From positions 186,001 through 250,000 of the forward strand of contig JAMWBK010000004.1 in assembly GCA_029953675.1 (NCBI GenBank): a stretch of 64,000 bases of DNA. Direction: 5' to 3'. The notes below the pieces were generated by a model that saw only the letters and a program-made list of their open reading frames with translations, did no database searches and was not told the origin of the DNA. A program made the position numbers and the translations under genes. Below, in pieces: positions 28,160-39,273 of the stretch. Every line of letters begins with the position of its first letter. The stretch's first letter is position 1. The stretch comes from Rhodosorus marinus (taxonomy: Eukaryota; Rhodophyta; Stylonematophyceae; Stylonematales; Stylonemataceae).

Positions 28160-29730
28160 ATGTTGGCGGGGACGAGGAGGTTGGTGAGGAGTAGTGTTGG
28201 GTTGTTGAGGTCGTGGAGGGGATTGGAAGCTCACCGGAGTGGTTATGGTGATGGTCATCTTCTTCTCTTACGATGGAGGATGCCGGTGCGACGTCTGGCG
28301 GCCGGAGGGGGAGTGTCTTCTAAGACGGGAAAGAATGCGCGGAGTCTTAAGGACGAAGGATTCGGAAATCGAAGGCAGAGGATTGTAAATGACCTTTTGA
28401 ATCCTGTTTTCTTTTTGTTACATATAAATAAAATGTCGACGCTAACAAACCGTATTCTGTGGTTTAGGAGAGCAGCACACCGAAGAGTGAGGATTGGAGC
28501 AGTCAGTATCCTCGAAATCTCTACATAACCTATCATGATCTGGAGCTTGCTTTAGAACGCAGAGGATATTCTCTTTACAGACTACTAATCGGGACTCTGA
28601 TCGGTTTAGCCGCGACGACTGCACTGTTCTGGAACCGTATCAAACACTGGGGGGCTCAGGAAAGCGCCTCGGTAGCGACAAGGACGCTGGAGGACGAGGT
28701 GCTTCAGAAGAAAGCTGAGGAGCTTGCGAAGCAGCTGACCAACGCGCTTCTGAAAGACGAACGCACCTTTCGAGCTGTTCAGACGCTCTTGAAGCAGATT
28801 CTCAGTGATCCTACAGCTAGGCAGGACGCCGCAGCTTTCGTAAGCCAGCTTCTCATCGTCCTCATGCAACGTAAGCAGCAACACCGTCACCCACCATACA
28901 AAACCCCCCTTGGCTCTTGCTAAAGCCGAGAGAGGTGCCCCAAACACACACAATTCAGGTGAAGACACAAAGAACCTATTCGCTTCCTTTCTAGCCGACC
29001 TCCTCGGGTTTGAAGTCGTCAAGAACAGCGCTAAAGATCTAGCCGTATGGGTCGCTGGACATGACTATGTTGTGGAAAAAGTCAAGCAGAGCCTAGTCGG
29101 GATTCTCCAGGACGTCGATGCGAGACAGAGCGGAAAGGACTACGGTATGGATTCTCCGTTTTTATCCTCTGTGCACAAACCAGACCGCTTTTCCTCAATC
29201 AACGCTCTTACTGTGACTTCGCGTTCGCTTTTTGGTCTGTGATCAGCGATGGACGCTACACTGAGGACGTTGCAGGACAGCAACACGAAAAGATGGCTCC
29301 AAACTGTTGTGGAGGACGTTTTCGTCGATCCTCAGTTCCAGGAGAAAGCTGGTGAAGCGCTTTGGTGAGTACTTTCTCCCAGCCTCGAGTGAGGATCATG
29401 TGGCTAATCGGTCGTCTCGACATTCGTAGGAAGGCGACAAAGTCTGGAGTGCTAGGGATAAAGAGCAATAGCGGGCAGAATATTCAAAAGGAGCAGCTCA
29501 TGCAGAAGGATTCGGGAGACAAATCCGAGGAGGAAGCCCTTGAAGAGGCCGCTGAGTCCAAACTCGAAGGCCAGAGCGAGCAGGTCCGCAGCATGCCTGA
29601 CGAAGAACAAACACCGGATAGCAATGGACTCGATCTCGAGGTGGTGAAAGAGGATCTGTTGAGCGCTCTTGAGAACGGCGTCGCTGAAGATCTTCAGTAC
29701 AATGGTCGCTCTAATGATGTGCCGCCGTAA
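28160..29730 (+). CDS. Unrecognised one-TM protein with helical repeats, possibly mitochondrial
   Basis: A 410-residue protein from five exons (28160-28384, 28468-28870, 28959-29144, 29247-29364, 29430-29730), all GT-AG with consistent phases. The N-terminus (MLAGTRRLVRSSVGLLRSWR) is basic and amphipathic, like a mitochondrial presequence. A single membrane helix lies near residue 115 (YRLLIGTLIGLAATTALFW). After it come repeated amphipathic helical units of the type LLKDERTFRAVQTLLKQIL, SLVGILQDVD and VVEDVFVDPQFQEKAGEAL, which look like diverged copies of one motif. The C-terminal 100 residues are acidic and low complexity. I do not recognise the family. It could be an inner-membrane scaffold; that is a guess from topology only. 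Confidence 0.75.
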
Positions 29731-30046
29731 CCTGACAGAGACTCCGGGACGTCGAGAGACTTTAGGCAACCTTGAAAAGGGCCGAGCTGGGTTCAACTGT
29801 GAATATGTTTGGGTTTATTAGATAATCAAGGGGGTCTTGTACAGTAACAAACGTTGTGGCAAAAGGTTAGTGGGGACTCGCGAGAGCACGGTCTGAGTTG
29901 TGAGGGGGATGCTTCAAGCGTGCTTGCGATGGTCACTAGGACATGTCCTGAGAGAGAAACGCTCTTGCCACAAAGGAAAGGTAAACTGAACTGAAAAAAA
30001 AAAGCGATAAGCGAATGTTCATAACTCAAATCCTATTGACATTTCT
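29731..30046. other. Convergent 3' spacer
   Basis: Short region between the stop codons of the one-TM gene (+) and the FHA gene (-). No gene seen. Confidence 0.6.
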
Positions 30047-31993
30047 TCACTCCGGCCTTGAGACAGAGATGATCTGGATCGTTGGCTCATCTGTTTCCTG
30101 TTGTTCCTCAACGTCCTTGTCTTCCCCGTAGAACCTGAACTGCGGCTCTGAGTCTGGGCTTCGAATGTCAGTGGAATGGTCTTGAGCGCTGTCATCAGGA
30201 ACAGATCCTTTTGAACGGAGCCTCAAACGCTTTGATCTCGGATTGTCCAGCTTATCAAGATTTTCCTCCGCAGTCAGTCTGATCTCCTGCCACTCCGAGT
30301 CAACGGTGGTACCATCAACATCCGCAGATTTCAAGGCAGTCTCACAGCGTCCTACCCGTTCATCTCTTCCGGTTTCGTGACGTTCAAGCTCCTCCATCAA
30401 CAACCTCTCCGGCGTTGACAACTCCACGCCGGCTGCCTGACCTTTGGATATCCGCGGAACTGACACTCGCATCTGCTTCTCAAGCGGGTTCACCTGATCC
30501 TCGAGTTCCTCGTCCCGGCTCACGAACCTCCGCCGAACCGACACTCGAAAGCTGATCTTTCCACATGCTAACACGTCCCCGCTCCGCAACAGAACCAGCT
30601 GAGATTGCCTCTTCTCCTCAGACAACCTCCTCCCGTTCAACAGCGTACCGTTCAGCGACCCCAGATCCCTTACATAGAACTTTCCGCCCTTCCGGACTAT
30701 CTAAACAGAAAAAGTCAAACCAAAAAATTTTCAGTCACGATTGTTTGATGTCGTCCATCTACCCGCCTCGAGAAACGCTCAGAGTAGTTCACAAGCACGC
30801 TCTTGTTGGTCTTGAAGATATCTGGACATCTTCGTCAGACCTGATATCGCCAACCCCAAAGGCTTGCGGACTAGACCTCGGTCTTCAGATAAACTTATCA
30901 AGTTCGACCGTGTGAGATCTGCTTGGACTGTGATCCGGAGGTACCCTAATCCCGCCTCTCATCACAGGTGCACAATCCCGTCGTAAAGCTCTCTGGCTTC
31001 AAGACGGGGTCCGTCATCACAACCCGGTGGTCTACCTCTCAATAAGGAGCTCCCTTCCTAAAGATGGGCAGCAGCGTCGTCTCCACTTCGAAAAAGTGAG
31101 GCGTCAGTCTGGCTTGAGAGATTCCGAGCATTCTTCGAGGATTTTGGGGGAAGATGGCAGCGAGCCATATGTACCATGTCCAAGTCTGGGTGCTCAGTCC
31201 TAAAGTTGCAGACTTGCCCAGAAGATGAGGATCCGAGGCGAGCAAGGCTCTCTCGTCGTATCAGCTGTTCTTCGAAAGTCTCCGTTTGGATGACTAGGCC
31301 GCGATGGGTTCGAGCGCTGGGTGGGGGCTGCGAAAGGGGAATCGGTTTCTAAGAAGGAGTGATCTTGATCAATTCCTCACCTCAGCATGTTTTCTTGAGA
31401 CATTTTCATCAGGTAGAGCGAGCTCTCCGAGTCTCCTGAACTGGGTAATCTCGAGCGACGCCTCGTTCCTCGTGAGCGTGGTAGATCTCCAGTCAGCGAT
31501 CTCAAACGACCTTTTCCCCTCCGTTTCATCGTCCACTTCAAGCACACAAAACTCCGCGTCACGACCTCCCCTCCTTCGTCGAGAAGACTTTCGAGATGCT
31601 TGCTCCTTTTTCACCTCAAAACTACCACCGTCCTCAGAAAATCGAATCATCTCATCTCCTCCTTCGCCGTCATCCCCACTGACTTCAGCAGAGTCCAACC
31701 GACCTTATCAATACTCCAGAATCAATTCCCATCCGCTGAAAAAATACGTCCTCCCAAAGCGTCATGTTCGATGACTCACTCCCTACTTTCTCTTCCCCAT
31801 CAACGAACAAGGTCTTCATCAACGACTCCTTCGTCCAGTTACCATCCGCTTCTTCAGAGGCGATCAAAGTGAACAATAACACGCTCTCGTTGACTGCACT
31901 TCGTGACTGCTCGAACAAGACATGTGAGTGCTTAAGTAAATGCAGCAACCCCGCAAGGTCGTTTAGTTCTCTTCTCTCAAAGCAAACGTGCAT
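30047..31993 (-). CDS. FHA-domain protein
   Basis: A 396-residue protein from three exons, 31780-31993, 31381-31703 and 30047-30700. The forkhead-associated domain, a phosphothreonine-binding module, is split by the second intron: SLEITQFRRLGELALPDENVS...RKHAE joins IVRKGGKFYVRDLGSLNGT and LNGRRL, then LRSGDVLACGKISFRV. The junction reconstitutes the canonical SRKHAE-I-V pattern and the GSLNGT loop, so I trust it. The N-terminal ~75 residues are helical and unrecognised; a Lys/Arg-rich, acidic linker follows, and the tail after ~residue 230 is acidic and probably disordered. FHA proteins act in DNA-damage signalling, transcription or splicing; nothing here decides which. The start at 31993 is the first in-frame ATG after a stop, but an upstream exon is possible. 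Confidence 0.75.
30701..31380 (-). other. Unusually long intron (680 nt) inside the FHA domain
   Basis: Donor GTGAGGAA and acceptor TCTGTTTAG flank 680 nt, against about 55-130 nt for almost every other intron in the window. No extra exon is needed because the FHA domain is contiguous across it. The intron holds two GTGATGA motifs on the gene strand (31014-31020 and 30959-30965) and a CTGA at 30885-30888, which resemble C and D boxes, but terminal stems are weak. Confidence 0.6.
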
Positions 31994-32969
31994 ACTTGGT
32001 AGTAGATTCGAATGTATAGCATCGAAATGCTCTTAGAAAAGCTTTTCCGAAAGAAGCATAAAGACCTAGTCTGGCACTCGAGCAGTCAAATTGGCAACTC
32101 TCTGCGAAGGACTAGTGTGAGTCAAAGCCTCACGTCGCGAAGCAGAAGCCTGCCGAGAGTTTGCGCGTCTCTTCCACAAGATGGGTGAAAACGACTTGTC
32201 TTGAGCTATGCACGGACGACAATGCCGTTCTTCTTTTTCGTCCGTATGGTCTAAACGATATCGAACGGCATTTGTAAATGCTAAGGCTGTGCAAGAACTG
32301 CTCCTACTTGGACGGACGGCCGTGCCAAACCTCTTGTAACAATTACTGGACGAGCCAATGGCTCAAGTAAAATATTTTAAAACGTCCCAACGGGCACTGG
32401 CATCTCTCGTTGACGAACCTAGTCTCTTGAGCGGATGTGGATCTGCGTAAACGATCACGAGTGTCATAATTTACTCTAATTGAGAAGCGTTTTGTCCGAC
32501 AAAAGCCAATGGGCCAATAACTTATTCTAAAATTCACGGATGGAAAATTCTCCACCGCCTGCGACATCGCCTCGAGCCAAGAAGAACTAGAATGGTTCCT
32601 ATAGTCATGATCTCCGCGAATCGTTGAGGACGTCGAGAAGAGGGACAACGGAAGATAGGTTTGTCGAACAGCGGCGAAACGTTCGTCGCAGGTTGCTGGT
32701 GAGTTTAGTATACCCGGTCGCGGGTGGACAGCGTTGAGGCGGCATTCGGGTCCTCCCAAACATCTCCAGGACAAGTCTTGTTCAAGTCGCCTCGGCCGGA
32801 GAACACGAATTCGAGCTTTTCAGTTGCTCATTCTTCAGTCGCCCTCGCGCAGTCAGAAACCTGGATACTCACAGTCCGTTTGGAAAGTCGCCCGTTTCCG
32901 TTCGGTGGATCAAGCTATGCAATAGTCGGACTTTCAAACCAGCGCGGTCCCACGCCCTGAGCACCTCGA
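31994..32969. other. Intergenic region, about 1 kb
   Basis: Between the 5' side of the FHA gene and the 3' end of the mannosidase gene. Several open frames exist on both strands, but none starts with ATG and carries a domain. May include upstream FHA sequence. Confidence 0.5.
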
Positions 32970-34436
32970 CTACGGATCAACGTCCACTTTGAGAGGGTGC
33001 GCTTCCGTGTTGAGGACGCTTGAATCCAGCTCCAGGACATGGTCGTCGCTGAAGATGAGAAACAGATACTTCAGGGTCTCTGCAATGAAGAAGCTGTGCA
33101 TCACATCCCGCGGCTCGTACTTGTCCTTGACAAATGCCACCGCAGAGTAGCCAACGTCAAGTCGGCAGTGGGTGTCGATGCTTTGGAAGATCTGCCATGC
33201 CATGTCGCGATAGATAGGATCCTTTGTATGTCTCCACATGTAGAAGAGCGCTTCAACTGACTCTGGACGAAGCTCATAGCCAGGCGTAACCTGGACCTTG
33301 CCGTCGCGAGTGTACAACAGCTCACCAGCTAGTCCTCTGCTTCCGTGAGTGAAAAACGCGGCGCACGTTTTCGTGATGTTGGCGGCGAGGATTTCCCACT
33401 CTCGCCGCTCAGTTTCGGATTCAGCGGCATCTATACCAAGGATGAGCATACCTGGAATGTAGCACGTAAACTGCTCCATTCGGTCAAGAAACACACCGTG
33501 AATCTGGTCCCTGACCATGACGCCGACGTCGGGGGCTGCTATGAGAAAGTCAGCGAGGCCGCGTACCGATGCACGGAACATATCACGCAGAAAATCGTCC
33601 CGTTTCCTCATGAGAACCCACATTTTGGGTAAGTATTCGAAGAACGAATCTGAAGGAGCTCCAAAGGTCCTTCTATCACCGGTGAAAGACGCGTCGTCGA
33701 TCCTCACGACGGAAGGCGGTACTCCGTTGTGCTCCGGCTGCATGGATGAACCCAGTCGCCTGACGTAATCAAGCGTCTTCCGACCGAGTGTGCGGAGGTG
33801 TTTGTCTTTCGACAGACGGCTGAGCTTGTGAAACTCCATCTGCAGCGTCCCGACCTCAGCCAACAAGCTCTCATCGGTCTCCAAGTACTTTGGACAGGTC
33901 CTACTCGACAACGAACACCTCGGTTTCGGTATCGCCGAGTCTTCAAACGCAACCGAGAGTCTATTGCCGAGATCTTCCGCCTTCTCAAGAAATATCTCAT
34001 CCCCCGTCTGTTCGTATGCGCTCAGAAGACCACCCAACGCACGAATCGTCGTCTCAAACACACTGACTATTCCCACGGACTCGAAGCTCAGCTCAGTCGC
34101 CACCCATTCTCTCGCTTCCTCAAATCGGCTCTCCAAACCCATCATGTACAGCGTATCCAACGAATCCAAAATCGTGATTCCCATACCGGAGAACGTATTC
34201 ACTCCAGATCGTGACACCGGCTTCAGCTCATCCAATCCCCAAGCATACCGCTTGTACGAATCCCACGCGTGGATCGTCGCATTCACCACCGCACCTCTTC
34301 TAGACGACGTCAGTCCATCTTCCAACTCAGCTTCACAAACTTCCACAGTCTCATTGGCACAACTCAGCAGGCCGAGCAGCAACCAAGCTAATCCAAACAC
34401 AACACCTCTGGTTTTCATCGCTAGACTAAAATCCAT
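32970..34436 (-). CDS. Class I alpha-1,2-mannosidase (glycosyl hydrolase family 47)
   Basis: Removes alpha-1,2-linked mannose from N-glycans in the ER/Golgi, or recognises misfolded glycoproteins in ERAD if EDEM-type. Single exon, 488 residues. A hydrophobic N-terminal segment (VVFGLAWLLLGLLSC) serves as signal peptide or anchor. GH47 blocks run in order: MGITILDSLDTLYMMGL, VFETTIRALGGLLSAYEQTGD, LAEVGTLQMEFHKLS, GAPSDSFFEYLPKMW, YELRPESVEALFYMWR and MHSFFIAETLKYLFLIFSD. The domain ends with the calcium-binding LNTEAHPL motif (usually FNTEAHP). Length and the intact motifs suggest an active enzyme. ATG chosen at 34436; the codon before it is TTG. ER alpha-mannosidase I and Golgi mannosidase I are both possible. 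Confidence 0.92.
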   Translation of the reverse strand: MDFSLAMKTRGVVFGLAWLLLGLLSCANETVEVCEAELEDGLTSSRRGAVVNATIHAWDSYKRYAWGLDELKPVSRSGVNTFSGMGITILDSLDTLYMMGLESRFEEAREWVATELSFESVGIVSVFETTIRALGGLLSAYEQTGDEIFLEKAEDLGNRLSVAFEDSAIPKPRCSLSSRTCPKYLETDESLLAEVGTLQMEFHKLSRLSKDKHLRTLGRKTLDYVRRLGSSMQPEHNGVPPSVVRIDDASFTGDRRTFGAPSDSFFEYLPKMWVLMRKRDDFLRDMFRASVRGLADFLIAAPDVGVMVRDQIHGVFLDRMEQFTCYIPGMLILGIDAAESETERREWEILAANITKTCAAFFTHGSRGLAGELLYTRDGKVQVTPGYELRPESVEALFYMWRHTKDPIYRDMAWQIFQSIDTHCRLDVGYSAVAFVKDKYEPRDVMHSFFIAETLKYLFLIFSDDHVLELDSSVLNTEAHPLKVDVDP

Positions 34437-35483
34437 CAACGCCGTAGGCGTTGCTAACCCTTAACCTTCCCTACTCAAAGCTCGCCCTACCCTTTCCACC
34501 ATCCAAACTCTTTGGTTGGGCTGGTGAGACCAGAGACCAAGGGACAACATCCGAGGAAAACTTTTTCGGTTTCCGCGTGAATGTGTCCTCTGGATCTTTC
34601 TGCGTGTTTGTGGTACTCATTATTGGCTTGGCTTGGCCGGTGGCCGATCTTCTTGCAAATGCATAGTCTCTTATCGGCGTCTCAACTTCCTTCATCAGTC
34701 GTCATCTACTTCGGGTGCCATCGTCCCCCCGGGAGGGTTTTCTACTATTTAGGTGGGATCCTGTTGCCGTTGGCTTAGTCTTTAGCTACCCGCCTTGCAA
34801 AGCTATTTAGCCATCTGGTGTTGATCCTCGTCTCGGTGTTTAGCAAGCTGAACCGATCTTCTTCTGAATCCATATCATGATAGTCATCACGGTTCTCCTG
34901 AAGCTTCTTCAGCTCGCAAGTGCGTTCGTGATGAACGATAGGAAAGCGATCCCGTTCAAGCCGGGAGGTAAGTAGTTAGTGCTTCTGTTTGTTTTTTTTC
35001 TGTTTCAGATATCAGTCCTGCTCAGCGTGTTCATCGAGCCGATCAAATCGGGGTTTCACTGTTTCCCCATCAGTCCAGTCGGGCATCTACCTCTGCCCCA
35101 CTTCGGGAGTAGTGGTCAGACCTGGGCGGGACGTTGTCGGCTATTTATCTTGCAGGTGGGAAACTTGTAGGAGCGATCTAGTTGAAGACGACCAGATGAG
35201 GTGTGAATTTTTTGGGTTGACAGGAACCAAGTAGGTTTTCGCTGAGGAGTCTGCGAGTCTGAACGTGAAGAGAAAGTTTGTTTCGTTGTCTAGAGGGACG
35301 CGCGGTTGTGAACGGGACGATTGCTGAGTGTTTTTGAGTTTGCTGGAGTGGACGAGATTCTTGTAGCGGCACCGAGCTTGCTCTTGGGGTTCAGGGTTAA
35401 GAGAATTTGAAACCTGGACGTGATTGCGGAAGTGAGAAGTCGTGAGCGAAGAGGTGGTTTCTTGGTCAATCGTTTGGGGTAAG
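34437..35483. other. Intergenic region, about 1 kb, with an unresolved small frame
   Basis: Divergent spacer between the mannosidase and EMC6. An ATG at 34877 opens a hydrophobic 30-codon frame (MIVITVLLKLLQLASAF...) followed by a perfect GTAAGT donor at 34968. I could not find a continuation that makes a recognisable protein, so it is not called as a gene. Confidence 0.45.
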
Positions 35484-36040
35484 ATGATGTCCATGGGAGG
35501 TAAGGGAAGGCTTTGCCCAAGCATTGGGTTTGAAGACGGACTCGTTAAGTGACTATTTCGGTTTTAGGTCCGATGCAAAGTATGCCGCCTATGGACGGTA
35601 TGCCACAGCACCAGCCAGGTCAGCCTGACCAGCAGGCGATGGCTCAGTCTGGTTCGACATTTCGGATCAACTCCGCGAATGTTATGAAGGTTATGTACGG
35701 GTGAGTGCCCACGTCTCCTTCGAGAAATTTCTGCGCGAAACGTTTTTGGTTACGAAATTTTTTTTGCTTCGTGGATTCCTATAGGCGAACGATTTCCTCG
35801 ATTTCGTCCGGGATTGCTGCAGGCGTGCTGGGCTTGACTGGAATTCAGGGAATTCTCTTCTACTTCCTATCGTGCTTGATGGTGACAGGAGCGCTTGTCG
35901 CTAAGACAAAAGCAAAGCCACAGCTCTACTTTACAAACTCGTGGAAAGCAACCATTCTCGATGGCGTCTTCGACAGAAGTATGATTCTCCCGTACTTGCT
36001 CTTCTGGACCTTTGCCTACGCACTCTGTCATATATATTAG
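35484..36040 (+). CDS. EMC6: ER membrane protein complex subunit 6
   Basis: Core membrane subunit of the EMC insertase, which inserts tail-anchored and multi-pass proteins into the ER membrane. Exons 35484-35499, 35568-35700 and 35785-36040; introns of 68 and 84 nt, phases consistent; 134 residues. The first coding exon is only 16 nt (MMSMG). A Met/Pro/Gln-rich extension of about 35 residues precedes the conserved part, which starts FRINSANVMKVMYG. Three hydrophobic segments follow: SSGIAAGVLGLTGIQGILFY, FLSCLMVTGALVA and, after SWKATILDGVF, SMILPYLLFWTFAYALCHIY. The LLFWT..Y...HIY ending and the SW....DG spacing are hallmarks of EMC6. The N-terminal extension is longer than in animal homologs. 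Confidence 0.9.
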
Positions 36041-36847
36041 AATACCTGCAGAGCCCAGTCGATCCCCCTCGGTTCACAGAGCCAGCTCTTCACAACCACT
36101 GGTGTTTTTGTACATACACAGATTTTGCCTCTCTTTTAACCGGATAAAGAAGCTTAACATATTAAGTAACAACCTCCGACCGTTGACAAACGGAGCGAAG
36201 GTAGAAAAATAAATTCATCGTCACGTGTGATAGTCCACCAGAACTATCGTTTTCGTAGACAACCGTAACGAGGAGGGCGCCAGGATAGAGGAGAGCGGTC
36301 TGAAATTTTACCTCCCTCGCTCTCTATCCAACTCGTCCGTCCTTCATGACACACAATGAGCCCGAACGGAGTAGCAGCTTGCGGGTGAGTAAGATCAAAT
36401 CTCTCGGCATTCACCGTCGAGACGTTGTCGAGTCGGATCAGTCTCTCCCTAGTCATCCAAAGCCGAGGACCGTGACGTCTCGATTGAGTTGAAACAAGCT
36501 TTATAGCCTTACCGTTCGCCCTCTCACCCTCTCTCTTCTTTCTTCATCCCCAACAAGTCAACGTGCATTGACAAAACGCCTTGATGGGGTGAAAGGTGGC
36601 TGACAAAGACTCAACCTACTCTCTCTGTCTCTAGTGCACTACTCAATAACATGTACACGTCTCTCGACCACCTCGCCTGAACCCTTCTATCCTCGTCACT
36701 CACCATCGCTATGCACACCGGTGTCGACCAAGACGCCCGGATGAAAGTGACGGCAAGGTCGTGGCCGAACACTTGCAACCCTCTCTTTCTCCATCGCCCC
36801 CAAAACATCCACCACGATCGACTACACAAGAACGGGAGAGTTGGAAG
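36041..36847. other. Convergent intergenic region, about 0.8 kb
   Basis: Between the 3' ends of EMC6 (+) and the BT1 transporter (-). No supported gene. A GTGAGT at the very end of the transporter frame could be a donor into this region, giving the transporter a different C-terminus. Confidence 0.5.
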
Positions 36848-38377
36848 CTACTCACCTTTGTCGGTGTGTCTCTTCTTCTGTTCCTCCTCATCAGGTTGAG
36901 AAGAGGGCGCGGCATCAATCATCCCGGCGAGTGGTAAGACGGCGAGAGGGAGCATGTTACAGATGGCGAGGAGCAGTGGCAGGTTTGAGAAGTTCTCATC
37001 TCTGACGCCGAGAAAGGAGGTCATGAGAGCCCCGAGTTCGGTGGACACGGCTCCGGAGGCGTTGTAGATAGACATCAGCGCGGCGAAGAGTGTGCCTTCA
37101 ACTCCAGGGGGACAGAGCCTCGCTGCCAACACCAGTGTCGGCATGAACGCCACCTGCCCGAGCACTCCCAGCACCGCCGTGTCTCCTAGAGCAAAGGTCT
37201 GATCGGGAATACCAAGAGATCTGTTCATGTGGGTCACCAGGATGATGGGAGTGAGTCCCAGTGGTACGCTGATGAGCGTGGCGCCGACCAGCATCTTCTT
37301 CACGGGAACGTTTTTGAGAAAAGTCTGGAAGACACCGACTCCCAGGAGCGCAGCCGCTGAGGAGAGTAGTCTAACCCGTCCGAGAAACTCTGGGGGAAAC
37401 TGAAGCTCGGTGGTGTTGAAGTAGAACATTGCCGAGTCGGCGTTGGGGGTCGCCTGCCACAGGAAGACGAACAATGTCGGCATCCAAACTGCTTTCTGCT
37501 TCAGTGCCCCCCAAAGTCGTTGACCTTGAAGTTTGAAGCTGTCCATAGCGTTGGAGACCGTAAACTGGTCCTGCTTCTTCTCGGTCAGAGTCAGCGCCAC
37601 CGCCGCGCCGAGGAGAGGGATCACCGAGGTCAGCTTGAACACCGACGTTGGTGACATGGTCTCCAAAAGGGACCCTGAAAAGTACGATGATAGTAAACCT
37701 CCAACGGCTGAGGCACCCCAACATAAGGACTGGAACTTTCCTGCCTCAGATTGCGGATGCCCTCGTACCCTCTCGACGACAAGTGAATCGGCGACCACGT
37801 CGGAGATGGCAACGCCCATCGACGCGAGGAGAAACGCTGTCACTGCCTGGGCGGTAGTGTCAACGGCGGTACCAAGAACCAGCCAGGATGCCGCGCCGAG
37901 GAGGCCAGAGAGGACCAGGTACGATTTTCTTCTAAACCCGAAGAGCGGGAGGGAGTCGGAGAGGAAGCCATAGAACGGCTTGATCATCCAGGGTAGAGTA
38001 CCGAGCCCGGTGAAAGCGGCCATCTCCGCGGGAGAGAGCCCGAGGGAATCCTTGAAGAAGAAGGAAGCCGCCAACCGGGAGATCCCAAGCGCGCCTTGAG
38101 AGAAGTAACACAGAAGAATCAACGCGACCTCCGGCGAAGGATCGATACCGAAAATTCGACCCCTCTTCTCGTCCTTGCTCACCTCCTCCTCGGAGGTGTT
38201 CCCCTCTCCCAACTCCCTCTCAAGCTTCCCAGAAACATCCCCAGACACCACCTCGCGCATCCGCGAACGACCCATCGGCTCCTGTTCTTGCTTAACACGT
38301 ACCAAACCCCTCCTCACCTTCCCTCGACTTCTACCCACGCCTCCATTCACCATAAAAACAAACCCAACCCCCTCCAT
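36848..38377 (-). CDS. Folate/biopterin transporter (BT1 family), probably plastid envelope
   Basis: Multi-pass major-facilitator-type transporter, 509 residues from one exon. In plants the closest family members carry folates across the chloroplast inner envelope. About 12 hydrophobic segments follow a hydrophilic, Arg/Gly-rich N-terminal region of ~80 residues that would suit a transit peptide. Family blocks visible are SQGALGISRLAASFFFKD, LPWMIKPFYGFLSDSLPL, FGFRRKSYLVLSG, ISDVVADSLVVERVRG, SAMFYFNTTELQFPPEFLG and GVEGTLFAALMSIYNASG. The frame ends DKGE-stop at a GTGAGTAG sequence, so the last residues could instead be spliced to a downstream exon. Substrate and location are by family analogy only. 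Confidence 0.85.
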   Translation of the reverse strand: MEGVGFVFMVNGGVGRSRGKVRRGLVRVKQEQEPMGRSRMREVVSGDVSGKLERELGEGNTSEEEVSKDEKRGRIFGIDPSPEVALILLCYFSQGALGISRLAASFFFKDSLGLSPAEMAAFTGLGTLPWMIKPFYGFLSDSLPLFGFRRKSYLVLSGLLGAASWLVLGTAVDTTAQAVTAFLLASMGVAISDVVADSLVVERVRGHPQSEAGKFQSLCWGASAVGGLLSSYFSGSLLETMSPTSVFKLTSVIPLLGAAVALTLTEKKQDQFTVSNAMDSFKLQGQRLWGALKQKAVWMPTLFVFLWQATPNADSAMFYFNTTELQFPPEFLGRVRLLSSAAALLGVGVFQTFLKNVPVKKMLVGATLISVPLGLTPIILVTHMNRSLGIPDQTFALGDTAVLGVLGQVAFMPTLVLAARLCPPGVEGTLFAALMSIYNASGAVSTELGALMTSFLGVRDENFSNLPLLLAICNMLPLAVLPLAGMIDAAPSSQPDEEEQKKRHTDKGE

Positions 38378-39273
38378 AGCTAACAAACCGAAAAGTCAGC
38401 CAACCCCACCCCCACCCCCCACAACTAAATGTCTCCTATTCGTACAATCCTCATTCATCCATCACTCTCCTCCGCTTCAAAGATGCTGCTGTCATCATCT
38501 TCCCCAGGATAGCATCAGCTGCAATCCATCACCCCCCCAATCAACCTTTCCCACGTGAGGTCCAACAACGCCCAACCCCCCCCCCCCTAAATGATTCCCC
38601 ATCCCCAGAAATTGCTTAATACCAGTAAAATATAAGATTAAGGAAAGGAATACATTATTCTGGAACCCGTCTTAAGAAAGAGAAAGAGGAGAATTGGTTC
38701 CTTTTTCCGTCTTTTTTTGGAGGGGGTTTTGGCGAATTTTTTTTTTGTGGTGTCTACGACTTGCTTCGTCGTCTTCGTCAGGAAAGTTTGAGACCATCGT
38801 CACCCACACGGGAACCACAGGGTAACCGCAGGTGAATGAACTATGTGGTCAGGAACTTTTTTTTTTTTTTTTTTGGTCTGTTCCGGATAGGGAGTGGTAG
38901 GGGATTTTGCCAATGTCTACGGCAGTTTGCGGATTGGGAGGTCGTTTGTAACTAGTAGGATCGTGGTAAGAAAACTGGCCGCCAAGATTTCTAATCAAAA
39001 ATCCTGGCCTGAACAATCGGACAAGTCCTATTTGACATTGGAGCATTTATGAATCCAGTTATCAAGTTATCTAAGCCAGGAAACATCTTGCTTACGATCA
39101 GACGTGTCCTTCCTCGTCATTAAATGGCTTCACCCAAAAAACGGCTCTCCCCCATTCTTTACGGAGAGGGACGACGCGGTTGTGGCGAGAAATCTTTCAT
39201 AATTTCGGAAGGGGGCAATCTTGAATGAAAGATCAAGTTCTTTCACTAGGGGAACTACATAGCTCCCATCTGA
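38378..39273. other. Divergent intergenic region with homopolymer runs
   Basis: Shared upstream region of the BT1 transporter (-) and the basic protein (+). It holds C-rich runs near 38577-38588 and a T-run of about 18 near 38858-38875. No gene or RNA recognised. Confidence 0.55.

Noticed and set aside
32724-32960. Plus-strand 78-codon frame next to the mannosidase 3' end
   Set aside because: Starts with GTG, has no domain and lies where the mannosidase 3' UTR is expected.
34877-34967. Possible first exon MIVITVLLKLLQLASAF with a GTAAGT donor; considered as YOS1/IER3IP1-like
   Set aside because: The hydrophobic start and donor are attractive, but no following exon gives the family's second membrane helix.
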